Positions 35,001 through 46,929 of a stretch of DNA of 64,000 bases are shown one piece after another. Each line of letters starts with the position of its first letter. Position 1 is the stretch's first letter. A program made the position numbers and the translations under genes. Below the pieces are notes generated by a model that worked only from the letters and a program-made list of their open reading frames with translations, had not been told where the DNA came from and did not search any database. Source of the DNA: Primula veris. Taxonomy: Eukaryota; Streptophyta; Magnoliopsida; Ericales; Primulaceae. The stretch lies in assembly GCA_963682055.1 (NCBI GenBank), contig OY821744.1, positions 35,130,967 through 35,194,966 on the forward strand. The letters are read 5' to 3'.

Positions 35001-36766
35001 GGCTAGTAGAACCTTCCGCAGGGAGAATAATAATTGATGGCATAGATATTTCAACCTTAGGTCTACACGATCTTAGATCTCGGTTTGGAATTATTCCTCA
35101 AGAACCTGTTCTTTTCGAAGGAACTGTGCGAAGCAATATTGATCCTACTGGACTATACTCTGATGATGAAATATGGAAGGTATAAGCACGGGCATGGTTA
35201 TTGATATAATTTAGACAAGCCTTTTTTATACCTTTTCTACATCTCCACTGAAGATATTGATGGAAAAAACTGATAATATTATAGTAGGTTAGTTTCAGAA
35301 AGTGATAAATACTTATTCATCAAGGTTGTTTAACTTCTCACTTCTCAGTATGAAATGATATAACTTTTTTATAGCATAATTGAAACGATAAAACTATTCT
35401 ATAGCAAATTTACCTCATTATTTTGGCTGATATGTGAATTTATATTCTGTAGAGCCTCGACCGTTGTCAGCTTAGAGATGTAGTGGCTTTGAAGCCCGGT
35501 AAACTTGATTCTTCAGGTAACATTCTTATACCATTACAGCTCGTAAGGTTTGTTCAGTTGCTGCTTGTAAGCAATTAAGCTGGATTTTTTTTTTTGTCAA
35601 GTTTAAAGCTAGGCTCATTCATCTTTAAGTTTCCGTGTTTCACCAAAGACTAATAAAGCTCAGTGCTTAATCTGATCAGCCAAATGCAGTCAAACTTGTA
35701 AAGAAAAAACATAAATAGCTGAGGTTAAAAGTTGCAACCAACTGTTGCCTTGACTCAGCTTAGTATTATTTATGGAGTTTCCCTTTTGTCCTTAATTTGT
35801 TTGGTAGGAACTTTTAAATAACATATATTATTTGGTAACTTCTTTTAGTGGTCGATAACGGCGACAACTGGAGTGTGGGCCAGAGACAGTTGTTGTGTCT
35901 GGGAAGAGTAATGCTAAAACATAGCCGCCTGTTATTTTTGGACGAGGCCACAGCCTCCGTTGATTCACAAACAGATGCTGTGATACAAAGGATCATTAGA
36001 GAGGATTTTGCATCGTGTACGATTATTAGCATTGCTCACAGAATACCAACTGTCATGGACTGTGATCGGGTTTTGGTTGTCGATGCAGGTACATCTCATT
36101 TCTCATGTTTTTATTTTTGTTACTCTACTATGATTCACTAGTTAATAGTTAATAATGTTGATATGCTTCCGAATTTCTGTCGTAGAGGGGTTTCTGCTGC
36201 TCTTTAGACTTTACTCGAATACATTTACGGTTTTCAATTTTGTACACCAACCAACTGTTTCTCTAATTAGTACACTCATGCATACTTTATTACTGTATTC
36301 CTTATCTAAAGTTCAGTTAATTTTTAAACAGGAAAAGGTGATTTCATGAATGCTATTTTTTTTAATCACTCTTGGACCCTAACCCATAGCCGCGCCCATA
36401 AGTTTATTATACTTTTTGTACACTAGTTTCAATAGGTTGATACTTGATTACAACTTTTTTTCGTTAACATTGATGCAAGTGTACAAAAGAGTAAAAACCC
36501 TACTCTGTTAGTGTCCGAATTAGTATATAAATGTTGTGTTTGTACTGTACAAGATTTTAAACTTATGAAGACTGGTGTTCAAATTACAAAACAGGACAGA
36601 ATCCCCCTCTTGTATATTTTTATGGTTTGAGGCTGATATTACTATCTTGCTCTCTAATCCAACAGGAAAAGCCAAAGAGTATGACAGTCCATCACGCTTG
36701 CTCGAGAGGGTTTCCCTATTTGGCGCATTGGTTCAAGAGTATTCAAATCGCTCATCGGGATTATGA
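26034..36766 (+). CDS. ABCC4: ABCC-type ABC transporter (MRP subfamily, ABCC4/ABCC14-like)
   Basis: Thirteen exons: 26034-27374, 27964-28167, 28783-29322, 29952-30272, 30897-30983, 31103-31723, 32292-32456, 33086-33380, 33957-34171, 34874-35179, 35453-35516, 35849-36088, 36666-36766. They total 4,500 bp and encode 1,499 aa with phases conserved throughout. The layout is an N-terminal membrane domain, then two membrane-plus-nucleotide-binding halves, a full-size MRP. First NBD: Walker [10 protein letters not shown] near 672, LSGGQ near 762, Walker B ending LLDD near 787. Second NBD: Walker [10 protein letters not shown] near 1291, signature WSVGQ near 1394, Walker B LLFLDE near 1414. The N-terminus ([21 protein letters not shown]) is typical of Arabidopsis ABCC4/ABCC14. 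Such proteins export conjugates, folates or hormones across plasma or vacuolar membrane; the substrate here is unknown. Introns carry several MITE-like repeats. No break was seen. Confidence 0.95.
27470..27662. repeat. MITE-like inverted-repeat unit in ABCC intron 1
   Basis: Ends read GGCTAATTTGGCTGCAAGTT and, inverted, GGCCTTGTTTGGTTGTAATT. It is the same family as 31758-31913, 35545-35750, 43336-43497 and 58689-58784. No target duplication was confirmed. Confidence 0.45.
31758..31913. repeat. MITE-like inverted-repeat unit in ABCC intron 6
   Basis: The left end GGCTTGTTTGCTTGCAGCTT pairs with the inverted right end GGCCTTGTTTGGTTACTATT. It is about 156 bp and lies 34 bases after exon 6. 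Confidence 0.5.
35545..35750. repeat. MITE-like inverted-repeat unit in ABCC intron 11
   Basis: The left part has TTGTTCAGTTGCTGCTTGTA and the right part has AAAAGTTGCAACCAACTGTT. It is a more degenerate member of the same family. Confidence 0.4.
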
Positions 36767-38216
36767 GGAAACCAATATCAACTTTTTTGCGAAACGCTTC
36801 ACTAGGTCAAGAACGCCAACTTTATGGTAATAAGATTGGTATAGGTAGTAGTAGAAAATAACTTTTGGATCGTATGTTGTAATTTATCTATTAATCTCTA
36901 ATATTCTTCAGTATTTATCATGGTCCAACATCAATTCCTGTTGTAGGCATGTTTCATTCACCTTTGATGGTTGTTTTTGGGTTCCGATTTACAATAATCA
37001 ATAATATGTTGCCTCTTTTGAAACCTCAAGCTTTTGGTTGTAAGTTATAAAGAGTCCAGTGATGACAAACCTATATTCAGTGGATTATGCCAAAAGTTAT
37101 GTTCCATTGCCTATTGTTTGCTTTATCGCGCAATCATGACTCAATGAAGTTCAAAACGCTTTCTGCCTTCTTTGAGTTTGTTAATTTTATTGTGTACGTA
37201 ATGACTAATGACATGCACAACCATTTAAAGAAGGTGAGTTTTGTTATAAAAACCGGCACTAAATAGCTCACTAGTATAAGTATTGAAAACGTAAGTATAA
37301 AATGAATAAAAGATATAACGTGGTTCGGCGTCTCAACACTTTGGGATTGAGTCCTATTCCACGGGAAGGATAGCTACCATTTATACATATGAAAGTAGGA
37401 AAGGAGAAAATACAATATTCGGTACTACACTATTTCGCACTACAACATACTACACAATTTCGTTCCTGTACCGATTCATTAATAAAAGCAAGTGAAGTGC
37501 ACTATTCATATATACACATAGCATGCATCTATACTATTATTTTATGTGTAGATGTCTTATGAGGCCTTGAAACAAATATTTGCAAAAAAATCTCTCTAAT
37601 TAATTTATTTACCAAAATACCTTTAATTCAAAAAGAAAAAACTGTCCAGCAATATAAACCGTATAATAACTGCTTCCTCTTATTTCTTCCCAATCCTACT
37701 TTCTAACCCCTTTTCGCATAGTAATATTATCCTCTCTCTATATATATCTTTTACAGTTTTACTCTTTATTTATTTTTAGTGAAGATTTTACTCTCTTGAT
37801 CACAGGTATTCTGATTTTTTTAGTATTATGTAAATTTTTATCTGTATTAATTATGAGTTTTTTAAATGTTGATTTTATAAATGATTATCGATAACTCATA
37901 CGTTACACCACGCATCGCATGGACACGTCCGCTAGTATCATCTAATGCAACTGTGACACATGTCACTTGGATGTGTCATAAAGTAATTTGTTAGTCCATG
38001 TGTAATGTTGTGGGCATTATATCAAATAAAATGATGACTCATAACGTTACTATTTATACCATATACTCTACATCATAGTTGGTATGAGCAAAAACAAAAC
38101 CATAAAATAAAAAAGGTGAAACAAAAACTTTAATGTGAAAGGAAAAAAAATACATGCAGTAATGGGACGAGAAGTGGAAATGTAAAACGAAAAATATGAT
38201 TGTTGTTATTTTTAAA
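36767..38216. other. Intergenic DNA downstream of the ABCC gene
   Basis: It includes the ABCC 3'-UTR, whose end is not defined. A segment at 37300-37390 (GTGGTTCGGCGTCTCAACAC...) looks like a dispersed plant repeat fragment. No coding gene was found. Confidence 0.45.
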
Positions 38217-38630
38217 GGGCATGAGCATTTATAATAGTTTTGTTAAATTAAATTTGTTAAATAGTGTCATATACGTATGTTAAATGACACGTATGTATGT
38301 TAATCATAACCACCATTTAAGTCTCACGTTACTGTGTTTTTTTAACAAACTAATCTAATAATTTATAATAAAAAATTGATTTAGAAAAAGGAATAATATT
38401 ATTGTAAAAAAAAAAAATGTGTTATTTTAGCTAATGTAGGAGTTGATCAACTAAATTGTCACGTTATCTGTTAATATTGTTAACTTTCCTGTTAAAAATA
38501 ACAATAATTTTAACGTCAAGTTTAATGAGTTAGTTAAAAAATACTATATATTGTGAAGTAAAAACAAGTCTATTAACTAACAATTTTATCTAACAACTAG
38601 CTTAATATTACTGTTACGGATGCTCTGAAC
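38217..38630. repeat. Candidate MITE with GAGCATCCGTAACAG-type ends
   Basis: The left side GGGCATGAGCATTTATAATA roughly matches the inverted right side GTTCAGAGCATCCGTAACAG. The interior is AT-rich with TTAAAT/ATTTAA blocks. The right end matches a common plant MITE terminus known from memory. No target duplication was confirmed. Confidence 0.4.
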
Positions 38631-39941
38631 TAGTTTGGTGCCAACTGAGTAGTGCTTTGTGTAATAGTACATATTTGAGCACTTTGATTTATGTCGTTTG
38701 ATGTGCCGAGTTTTTTTTTTTTACTGAGGGTCCGTTCGGTAGCAGAAAATCTGGTTTTTAAAATCCAAAAATCCAGCAAAAAGATGGATTCTGGATTTTT
38801 GGATTATTTTGACTAAAAATCTGGATTTTAAGAATCAAAAAATCTTAATAACCAAACATCTATTAAAAAATATGAATTTTCAAAATACAAAAATCGAAAA
38901 ATCACTCAAAAAAAAATCTGATATTAAACACACCACACCCCGCTAGATATAATATAACACACTAGATTGTTCCGGAATTTAAACTAGTAAAGTACTAATT
39001 TATCTATTTATATTGGAAAAGTGAGATAAAATCCCAGAAATTGTAAACAAGATGAAGTTGTCATCTTTAGATTCCAAAACCAAATGCGTTGAGAAAATGA
39101 TGTGCCATTAAATTAAAACCATTAGTAGTATTTCTTTTTCAAAAGAGCACTAAAAGATAATACAATAATTTATAAAGTTTATTATATATACACTTTAAAT
39201 TAAAGTTGTATGCTTTCCTTTTTTTTTGCTTTCGAGTTTGATATCTTATCGCTATTGTGAGTGACTGTATATACATATGAACAACTGGATAGGATATATA
39301 ATCAACTTTATTGTTATATTTCTTCTTCTAATTTAATAATAAAAAAAAAAACATTTGTTTGCTTGATTAAATGTTATTTGTACACGAAATGAAAACGGTA
39401 ACATGAAATATGTTTTTTTTAAAAAGAATTATGCGTGAAATAATAATGATCGAGAAACGTAAGCAATCGGAAAACAAAGAAGGATGTTTTTGAAAGTAGA
39501 AACAAGCTTCCCCGATAACTACACATGGTTTTCACATACTATCGTCGTATTATAAAAGGGTATGTATCTAATACTATCTCACATCCATAGATTATCGATA
39601 TTAATTAGCCTATGTTTACACTCAAGTTAGTCTACGATAATACTTTCACCGTTCTCATTTAATTGTGTATCATACACAATCTTAATCGGACAACAACTTA
39701 GTATAAAAACTGTCGAAATTATTTTTTTTTAAAATTAATCATAAATTTCAAATATTAACTTACATGATTAAATTTTAAAAAATAATTTCAATAATTTTGA
39801 TATAATTTATAAATAGTCAAAATTGTATCGAATTTAGTAAAGTATCTTAAATTATTCTGCCGATAATGAATGAATCTAATACTATAATAATTATAGCTTT
39901 TTACTTAAATAGAATAACATTATTATTCCATAAATATCTCC
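38631..39941. other. Intergenic DNA, includes a GGGTCCGTTCGGT repeat fragment
   Basis: At 38727-38860 a fragment begins GGGTCCGTTCGGTAGCAG and reaches AATAACCAAACATC, resembling a hAT-like MITE with a degraded right end. The rest is AT-rich and empty. Confidence 0.4.
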
Positions 39942-40756
39942 GGGTAAAATGCAAATAACCCCCTTGAATTATGTGTCATTTTCAAACAACACCAATAAAC
40001 TATTAATTCTTGCAACTAACCCCCATAAACTATCAAACTTTTGCAATTAATCCTCAAATTCATCCTCATAATGAAATTAATCATTAGTTCGTTTTATAAA
40101 AATAATTTGTTTGATGTATGTAATTTGTCAATGCACACGAGTTAATACAACAAAATCGTAAAGAAGCCATAAGAGAAAATATTAGTATATTATTGAGAAA
40201 AACTATTTTTTCGTGGCATTCCGTAAAAAAAAATACTCGATATGCATGACTATCGAATAACTGACTATAACAAATGAAAAATCAACCAAAAAGTACCATC
40301 GAGCATAAAGTTATATTATTTAAAAATAGCATTTGAGGTCAATTGCAAAAGTTTGATATATAAAAGAATATTACTCACTAAAATGATATTCTTTTATATA
40401 AAGCCTCCTCTTAGTGTCTTTTTTACAATAATTGTTTTCTAAATTCATATGCATCGACAAACTACATATATCAAACAAGGGAGGGGTTATATGGACATCA
40501 ACTTATACATTATATCAGACATTTTTTTTGTAAAAACGCTCCAAATCAATATTTGATTAATGTAAATCTTCATGTTTTCACGACGACAATAAAAATTTGC
40601 GTTTTTTTTTTTCCGAGATGTATAATGATATGTTTTGAATTTTTAAATTTTAGCATAATTTTATAAAATAAAAAATTATGTAATTTTAAAGATGAATTTG
40701 GAGGTTAATAGTAAAAGTTTGATATTTTAGGGGGATAAATTGTTATTATTTTACCC
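39942..40756. mobile_element. Inverted-repeat element (GGGTAAAAT ends), 815 bp
   Basis: The left arm (GGGTAAAATGCAAATAACCC onwards) is the imperfect complement of the right arm, which reads GGGTAAAATAATAACAATTT on the minus strand. Both arms carry TATCAAACTTTT and TCCTCAAATTCATC-like blocks. Flanks ATAAATATCTCC and ATAGATATTCC are similar, fitting a mutated target duplication of about 11 bp as in Mutator-like elements. It has no coding capacity. It ends 127 bases before the start codon at 40884. Confidence 0.6.
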
Positions 40757-40790
40757 ATAATAGATATTCCGCGTACATGTCTTCTCTATT

Positions 40791-40811
40791 TATATATATA
40801 TATATATATAT
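40791..40811 (+). promoter_or_regulatory. TATA tract before the universal stress protein gene
   Basis: A TATATA repeat lies about 75-95 bases upstream of the ATG and could serve as the core promoter. It directly follows the element ending at 40756. Confidence 0.45.
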
Positions 40812-40883
40812 CTAGCTAGGTCTAATATAAGAAAATTTATTCACCATTGTTATAAAAAAAACACAAACAAGAGAAAGAGAGAG

Positions 40884-43771
40884 ATGGCAGATAATAAAGT
40901 AAGTGAGAATAGTAAAGCGGTGATGGTGGTGGCGATAGACGAGAGTGATCAAAGCTTTTACGCGTTAGAATGGGTTTTGGATCATTTTTTCACACCTTGT
41001 GCTCCTAATTTCCCTTTTAATGTTGTTGTTGTTCACGCTAAGCCTTCTCCTTCTTTCGCCATCGGTGCTGTTGGTCTTGGTTGCTATCTCATCCTTTTTT
41101 TTTGTTATTATTTATTTTCCATACTTTCATTACATGCACACTGTCTACGTATTTTATTGTTACCTTTTAAAAAGCAAACTGCATGCGTTTGGTATCACTG
41201 CTTTTTTTTTTTTATCTTATAAAAAAACTATATTTTGAAGGAGTATAGATAGAAAAGCTAAAAACACAAAAGACACAGATTTTGAAGATTTTCTAGCTTT
41301 CTCGCAACCAATTTGAGAATTCAAATGAAAAATGACCAACTAGAGTTACTAGACTAAAATACCCTTACAGTTTCATTATATTTACTCGTTGGAGTCATTA
41401 ATGTCAAACACTCATTACATGTTTCTGAAAACAAGTTTTTTTTTCTACTGTTTTTTGACCAAAAAAGTTGATGACAAACGGACCCTATATGTGTTTATGC
41501 GCGAGAGCATGTATATATGTATGTATGTACGCAGGGGCGATGAGAGATTTTGTTGACAAGGGTGGGAAACTCGGTGTTTTAAAAAGCAAAATCTAAAGCG
41601 TTTTTGCAGGAGCTATATATGTTAAAAGAATATAAAGCGTAGTTTTTAGCGGCCTAAAAAGTAAAAAGGGGAATCGGGAGCTTCTTAAGCATTTTTTAAG
41701 CTTTGAATTGAATTTTTTTTACTGCGAAACGCTCTTTTTTAAAACAGTCAAACTACATTGAAAACATTATTAAGTACAAACAGAAATATCCATTTCTTTT
41801 GAGTTTTTTTGTAGTTGTGGGAATATCCAGAGAACTTGTAATTTTTGATTTTTACATAACTAGGTAAAGCTTAATTTCCCCCCATCCCCCGTTCACGACA
41901 ATCCTTATTATAATCATGTGTTTGTGTAAAATTGGAAATTTCAGCAGTGATTTCCCAACCCCTCAGTCAAATTATTTGTCTATAAATAAACTCTGGTCTC
42001 TCCTTCATCAGAGTAATTGTTTGTATTTGAAGATATTTCTTTTTCTGATTCTGCAGGAGGTACTGATGTTCTGCCTGTGATAGATGCCGATCTTAAAAAG
42101 ATTGCTGCTAGAGTTATTCAAAAAGCCAAGGAAACGTGCCATGCTAAATCGGTAATTATTTTACTGGCTCCGTAGCCTTTCCTTGTGATTTGAGCCTTTT
42201 ATGCAATTAAGCAATTTTGCAGGTTTGATTGTTTTGTCCATACTAAATATCCAGCTAGTGCAAGTACTGTAATTACCAACACTGGAATTGTTTATTATAA
42301 GCCAATTTGTCCCCTTAAAAAGAGCTTCAAATCTGAATTACTACATCATCCGAACAATTGTTGGTTGTTTCCCCTGCTAATAGTAATGCTCTCGGATTTT
42401 GCCATATTTATAACTGTCTTTCTTTATATCGAGTTGACGGTACGTTATTATTAAACTCTGTATGTTTCGTGAGTTTTGTGTTTTGTCAATTTGTTACTCC
42501 TACATAGAAGTCTTTCTCAAAGTAAGTGAACCAACACATTAGTCTTAGATTCTTAGTCATTGACACAGAGCAAGCAATTTCAAGAAAGCTTCAAGATGTA
42601 TGGTATGATAAATTATGACCAAATAACATCTAATTATTTAACATCTGGATTTCAAACACGCAAAATATGATATCTCATATCTTCCCTGAACTTAATAAAT
42701 AATATTTGTAGTCATATCTTTGTTCTTAATTTTACTTGATGGGAGCTTTTTTTGGTTCCAAACACAGTAGATATTCTACTGTCCTACTTAGCTGCTTATT
42801 GTTATTCAGCTTAGTTTATAGGCCGATCCAAGTATATGCAGTCGATCTCTTTTTTCTTTTCCATTTTTGGTTAGAATTTTATACGACATATAATATTATT
42901 GCTGACGAGATTGAATCATGTCACACATTTCAACTTATAAGTGTGCTTATTTATTTTTGTAATTTCTGAAAATGTTGGCAGGTGGCAGAAGTGGGAATGG
43001 AAGTGGTGGAAGGCGATCCTAGAAATGTTCTATGTGAGGCTGTAGAGAGACACCATGCGTCTATGTTGGTCGTGGGCAGTCATGGCTATGGAGCTATAAA
43101 AAGGTAATCTAAATTATGATTACATATGGCCAAAAGAATAATTCGTTAGACCATTTTAGTTGTCCAAACATATTCCTGGAAATACATTGATTGAGGAAAA
43201 GCTATATAATTAAAAATGGAAAGTTGGAAGCTGTTTGAAAAGCGTTTGGCAAAATGGTTTTGGAAACATTTTTCGTCGACAAGTAGAAATTAGAATGAAA
43301 CTGGAAGCTGATCTTTTGCGATAGGTACCAACTGAGGGCTTGTTTTGGTTGCAGCTTTCAAGCTCTTGCTTGTTTGTTTTGCTTAGAAACTGAGCTTTTC
43401 TGGTTTTCTTTGCCTGATTAGCTAAATATTTTAGTTGGACAAAGTACAAACCAGATTTTGATCTCAGATTCCTAAAATCCACAAACCAAACAAATCCTGA
43501 ATCTTATATATGCGTCACGTAAAAGGAGAGGGGATTGGAAGAGGAATTACCACATCCAGATATTGACAGTTAGGTCTGTTTGAGTAAGATCAAAGTAAAA
43601 AAAATTCCCCCGTCTTAACTCGAATATATTATTTCAGAGATTGAATTGCTGATTATAATTACTATCGTTGAATTATCTTACAGAGCTGTTCTTGGAAGCG
43701 TTAGCGACTATTGTGCTCATCATGCTCACTGCACTGTTATGATTGTGAAGAGGCCTAAGACCAAACACTAA
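40884..43771 (+). CDS. Universal stress protein (UspA domain), ATP-binding type
   Basis: Four exons: 40884-41079, 42057-42151, 42982-43103 and 43684-43771, totalling 501 bp and 166 aa, with phases kept. Reading through the first donor gives only a short false C-terminus. The protein is a single UspA domain. It starts with VMVVAIDESDQS, where the Asp contacts nucleotide in this family, and carries the ATP-binding signature G-2X-G-9X-G-S at residues 129-143 (GSHGYGAIKRAVLGS). The end, SDYCAHHAHCTVMIVKRP, is typical of small plant USPs. These soluble proteins are induced by stress and hypoxia and bind ATP; the precise role is not known. Intron 3 holds a MITE-like unit. A poly(A) signal is at 43798-43803. 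Confidence 0.92.
43336..43497. repeat. MITE-like unit in USP intron 3
   Basis: The left end GGGCTTGTTTTGGTTGCAGC pairs with the inverted right end GGATTTGTTTGGTTTGTGGA. It is the same family as the units in the ABCC introns. Confidence 0.5.
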
Positions 43772-43797
43772 GGATTAATTCTATGATGTCTTCGATT

Positions 43798-43803
43798 AAT
43801 AAA
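43798..43803 (+). terminator. Poly(A) signal of the USP gene
   Basis: AATAAA, 27 bases after the stop codon; further weak signals follow (TAATAAAC near 43875). Confidence 0.5.
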
Positions 43804-44404
43804 GGGAGTTCATATTTTTGCGGTTTGCCAGAATCATATTATATATGCTCGGGTATATGCAATTTGTGACTGTAATAAACCTGTGATGTTGTTTTGTGTG
43901 CTTTTAACGGCATTATATATTTCGGTTAATCACTACGCCGTAAACCATATTTATTAGTATTTTCAAATGTTCATAAAACAATTTTCACCACTTATGTAAG
44001 AACACTGGTTTGACTGTGTATTTCATTTCCTTTTTTTCAAGTTGAACTTTGCTTTGCTAAGAGAAACTGTTATATTGTATGTCATGTATTCAATTAAAAT
44101 TTTCATCATAGCTGATAAAAGGTAGTGTTACATAAAACAAACAAAATACACGTTAAAACCAGTTACATATGAATAAATTCATATAACTTCTAAATCATCT
44201 GCCATAATGCATTGAAAACCCGCCGGTCATGCCTTCAATTTGTTTGTTTCACAACTACTATCCATTGTTATTGATTATTAAGATTTGGCTTTAAAACTGT
44301 TTGGTTGCATTTTTTAAGATTCCTTGTTTGCCTTTTCTAGTTTCTATCTATGAGGTGCAGTGTAGACTGTGTAGTTAACCTGTTAACTTGAAATTTTTTA
44401 TAAA
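43804..44404. other. Intergenic DNA after the USP gene
   Basis: AT-rich; probably contains the USP transcript end. No gene seen. Confidence 0.45.
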
Positions 44405-44665
44405 AAAAAAGCTTGAATTTTTTTTACAATTACTATAAGACATGCATCAATACATTCCAATAATTATTTAAAAAAAAAATCCACACGTAATTTAATTTGA
44501 AATAAATTAATATAAATTAAACATTAAATCTTAAAAAAAATTTCTAAAACAATATTATGTCAAAACGTTTTAAAATTTGAATACAGTATATTATAAAAAA
44601 ATCTTATAAATTTACGGAATAAGTTGTGAAAATTTAAAATTTGAATGAAAATAAAAAGATACGGA
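44405..44665 (+). repeat. Unclassified dispersed repeat, copy B
   Basis: Collinear with 20250-20485, with shared blocks over its whole length and several small indels. Confidence 0.65.
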
Positions 44666-46336
44666 AAAAAATAAATAGTAGGAGGTAGAATATTTACATT
44701 CGACGCAAGATAGGTTGAAAAAAGGCACTTTATTTGGCTTATCCGTTTATGAAAAAAGAGACAATTAAGTTGGCTTATCTGCTTATATCAACAAAAGTTG
44801 GACCCATGTGAAAGTACCTTTTTTTTTTTTTTTTTTTTTTTTTTCATTTAAAAGTACCTCTTCAACATCATTAGTTTTCTTATCTGAGATCACGTGGACC
44901 CACAAACTTTATTTTAATATTGTATAGCCCAAAACAATTAATAGATGTTCATTTGTCAACTTTATTTTAATATTGTATAGGAAAACTAATAACTCAGGAT
45001 TAGCATAATTATCCACCACTTGTCCATCAAATTTCATCATGTGAAAGCTTAAAATTGTCACATTACAAAAGGAAAATTACATTAATAGACCCAATAACTC
45101 GATAAGAGTTGCATTAATTTAGTCTCCATACTTTCCAATTGAAAAAATTGCAACAAAAAGGATGTTAAATTTTGTTTTCACATGTTAATTATGGTAGCTT
45201 ATTAATATTGTTTCCATGAAGATATAATTTATTTTGTTTTGGAAATTAAAATAATGACTTGACAGTGTCCGATTATAAATGCATGTTTTTGTATTTAATG
45301 TAACTTAATTATGGAATGATATTATTCAATTAAACGATGCCCAATGAGGCACTTGATAGCCAAACCGTAAAAATAAATTTAATTTGGTCTTATCTATTCA
45401 TACAAACTTAAATAGTTGTAAAATGACCAACGCAATTGTTTGATGTATGAATGCTATGATTTGGACTAAGCATGCGCAAGAAATAATAACTACGGTACTT
45501 CGATATGATATGAATGTTCATTGTCATGCATAAAAATAATAATCATGTAACAACATATCATTTAGTTGTTATAAACATGTAGATCATGTATGGTTTGATT
45601 TTTATGGACCCATAGATCTAAGAAAAATGATTTGTAATTTTTTTGTGTATTTTGAGTTTTGCTTTTTTTAATCAACGACTTCTACAAGCTGACGTGTTCA
45701 TCCAACGGTATGAGTGAATCAATTCCGGGAAAATAAATTCATTTCTATCCATCAATCCAAAACCATAGTTGTTTGGAGGTTAAGCGAAAGCAAAACTAAA
45801 AACGGAAACATGATAAAAATGGAAAATAAATCCAAGAGAAATAACGAAAAACGGAAAACGACAAACGAAAAGCAGGAAATGAAAAACTATGGTTCTCAAA
45901 GAAAAAACGAGTTATGGTAACTATGTCCAAAACCCTTTAGAACATTATTGGTTAAACTCCATTTACTGAAATAAGTAGAAATATAACAAGAAACAACGAA
46001 AACATAAAAAGAGAAATGGGGATCGGGAGAAAAGAAACGTAGTTTTTGAAAATTCAAAACAACCTCCCAGCAACTACGTCATAAACTCTTTAGAACATTA
46101 GTTAAATCCAGTGTTCGAAAAAACAAACTTAGGCGTAAATTAAGCAAACCGTACGGATGTAGTTGGATTAGAAAGGATTAAGCAATTAAACGATAACTAA
46201 ACAAAATTAGACGGAATTAGGAAGGTAAACCGACTTATTTGGTAGATAAAGATGGTTCATAACTGTTAGAAATAGAATAAAAGGTACCAATTGAATAAAT
46301 ATTCCCATAGTTTTAAACGTAAATTTGAAACCAGAC
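44666..46336. other. Intergenic DNA upstream of the RING gene
   Basis: No coding gene. A T-run of about 24 bases is at 44819-44844, and a short local duplication TTTATTTTAATATTGTATAG occurs near 44908 and 44961. Confidence 0.45.
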
Positions 46337-46460
46337 AATAATAATAATAATAATAATAATCTCTCTCTCTCTCTATATATATATATACAGGTTTTTGTAT
46401 AGATACATAAATATATACGTATATGTATAGATATATCTATATATATATATATGTATGTGT
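46337..46460 (+). promoter_or_regulatory. Microsatellite-rich promoter of the RING gene
   Basis: An AAT repeat (46337-46360), a CT repeat (46361-46373) and TA repeats (46374-46387, 46437-46452) lie 75-200 bases before the ATG. TATA motifs are within the TA tracts. The exact core promoter cannot be chosen. Confidence 0.4.
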
Positions 46461-46536
46461 ATGTGTGTGTTGAGGGGGTTATTATAATTGATTGAGAAAT
46501 AAATAGAAAAAAGAAAAAAGAAAAAAGAAAGGAGAA

Positions 46537-46893
46537 ATGAGGGATGGTGAGAATGAGAATGAGAATGGTGAAAAAAAGGAAGATAATAATAATAATAATA
46601 ATAATAATGAAAGGTGTTCAATATGTATGGAAGTGGTATCAGATGATAGTGTGGGTCGGGGTATCGCTAATCTCGCTTGCGATCATCGTTTTCATCTCGG
46701 TTGTTTCACTCTCTTTCTCTCTATTTTTATATATTTATATTTATATATATATATCTATGTGTGTATTTAAGTTATATATAAGTATATTTGTGTTTACATT
46801 TCTTATACATGCTTTGTTACATTTCTTATTATCTTATTTTTCGTATTATTTGTTTTTAGGAATTTTGTATCTGAATTTGTGTTTATTAGGTAC

Positions 46894-46929
<36 letters not shown>

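Noticed and set aside
37300..37400. Fragment GTGGTTCGGCGTCTCAACAC as a gene or SINE
   Set aside because: It resembles a dispersed plant repeat but no ends, poly(A) tail or internal promoter boxes could be confirmed.
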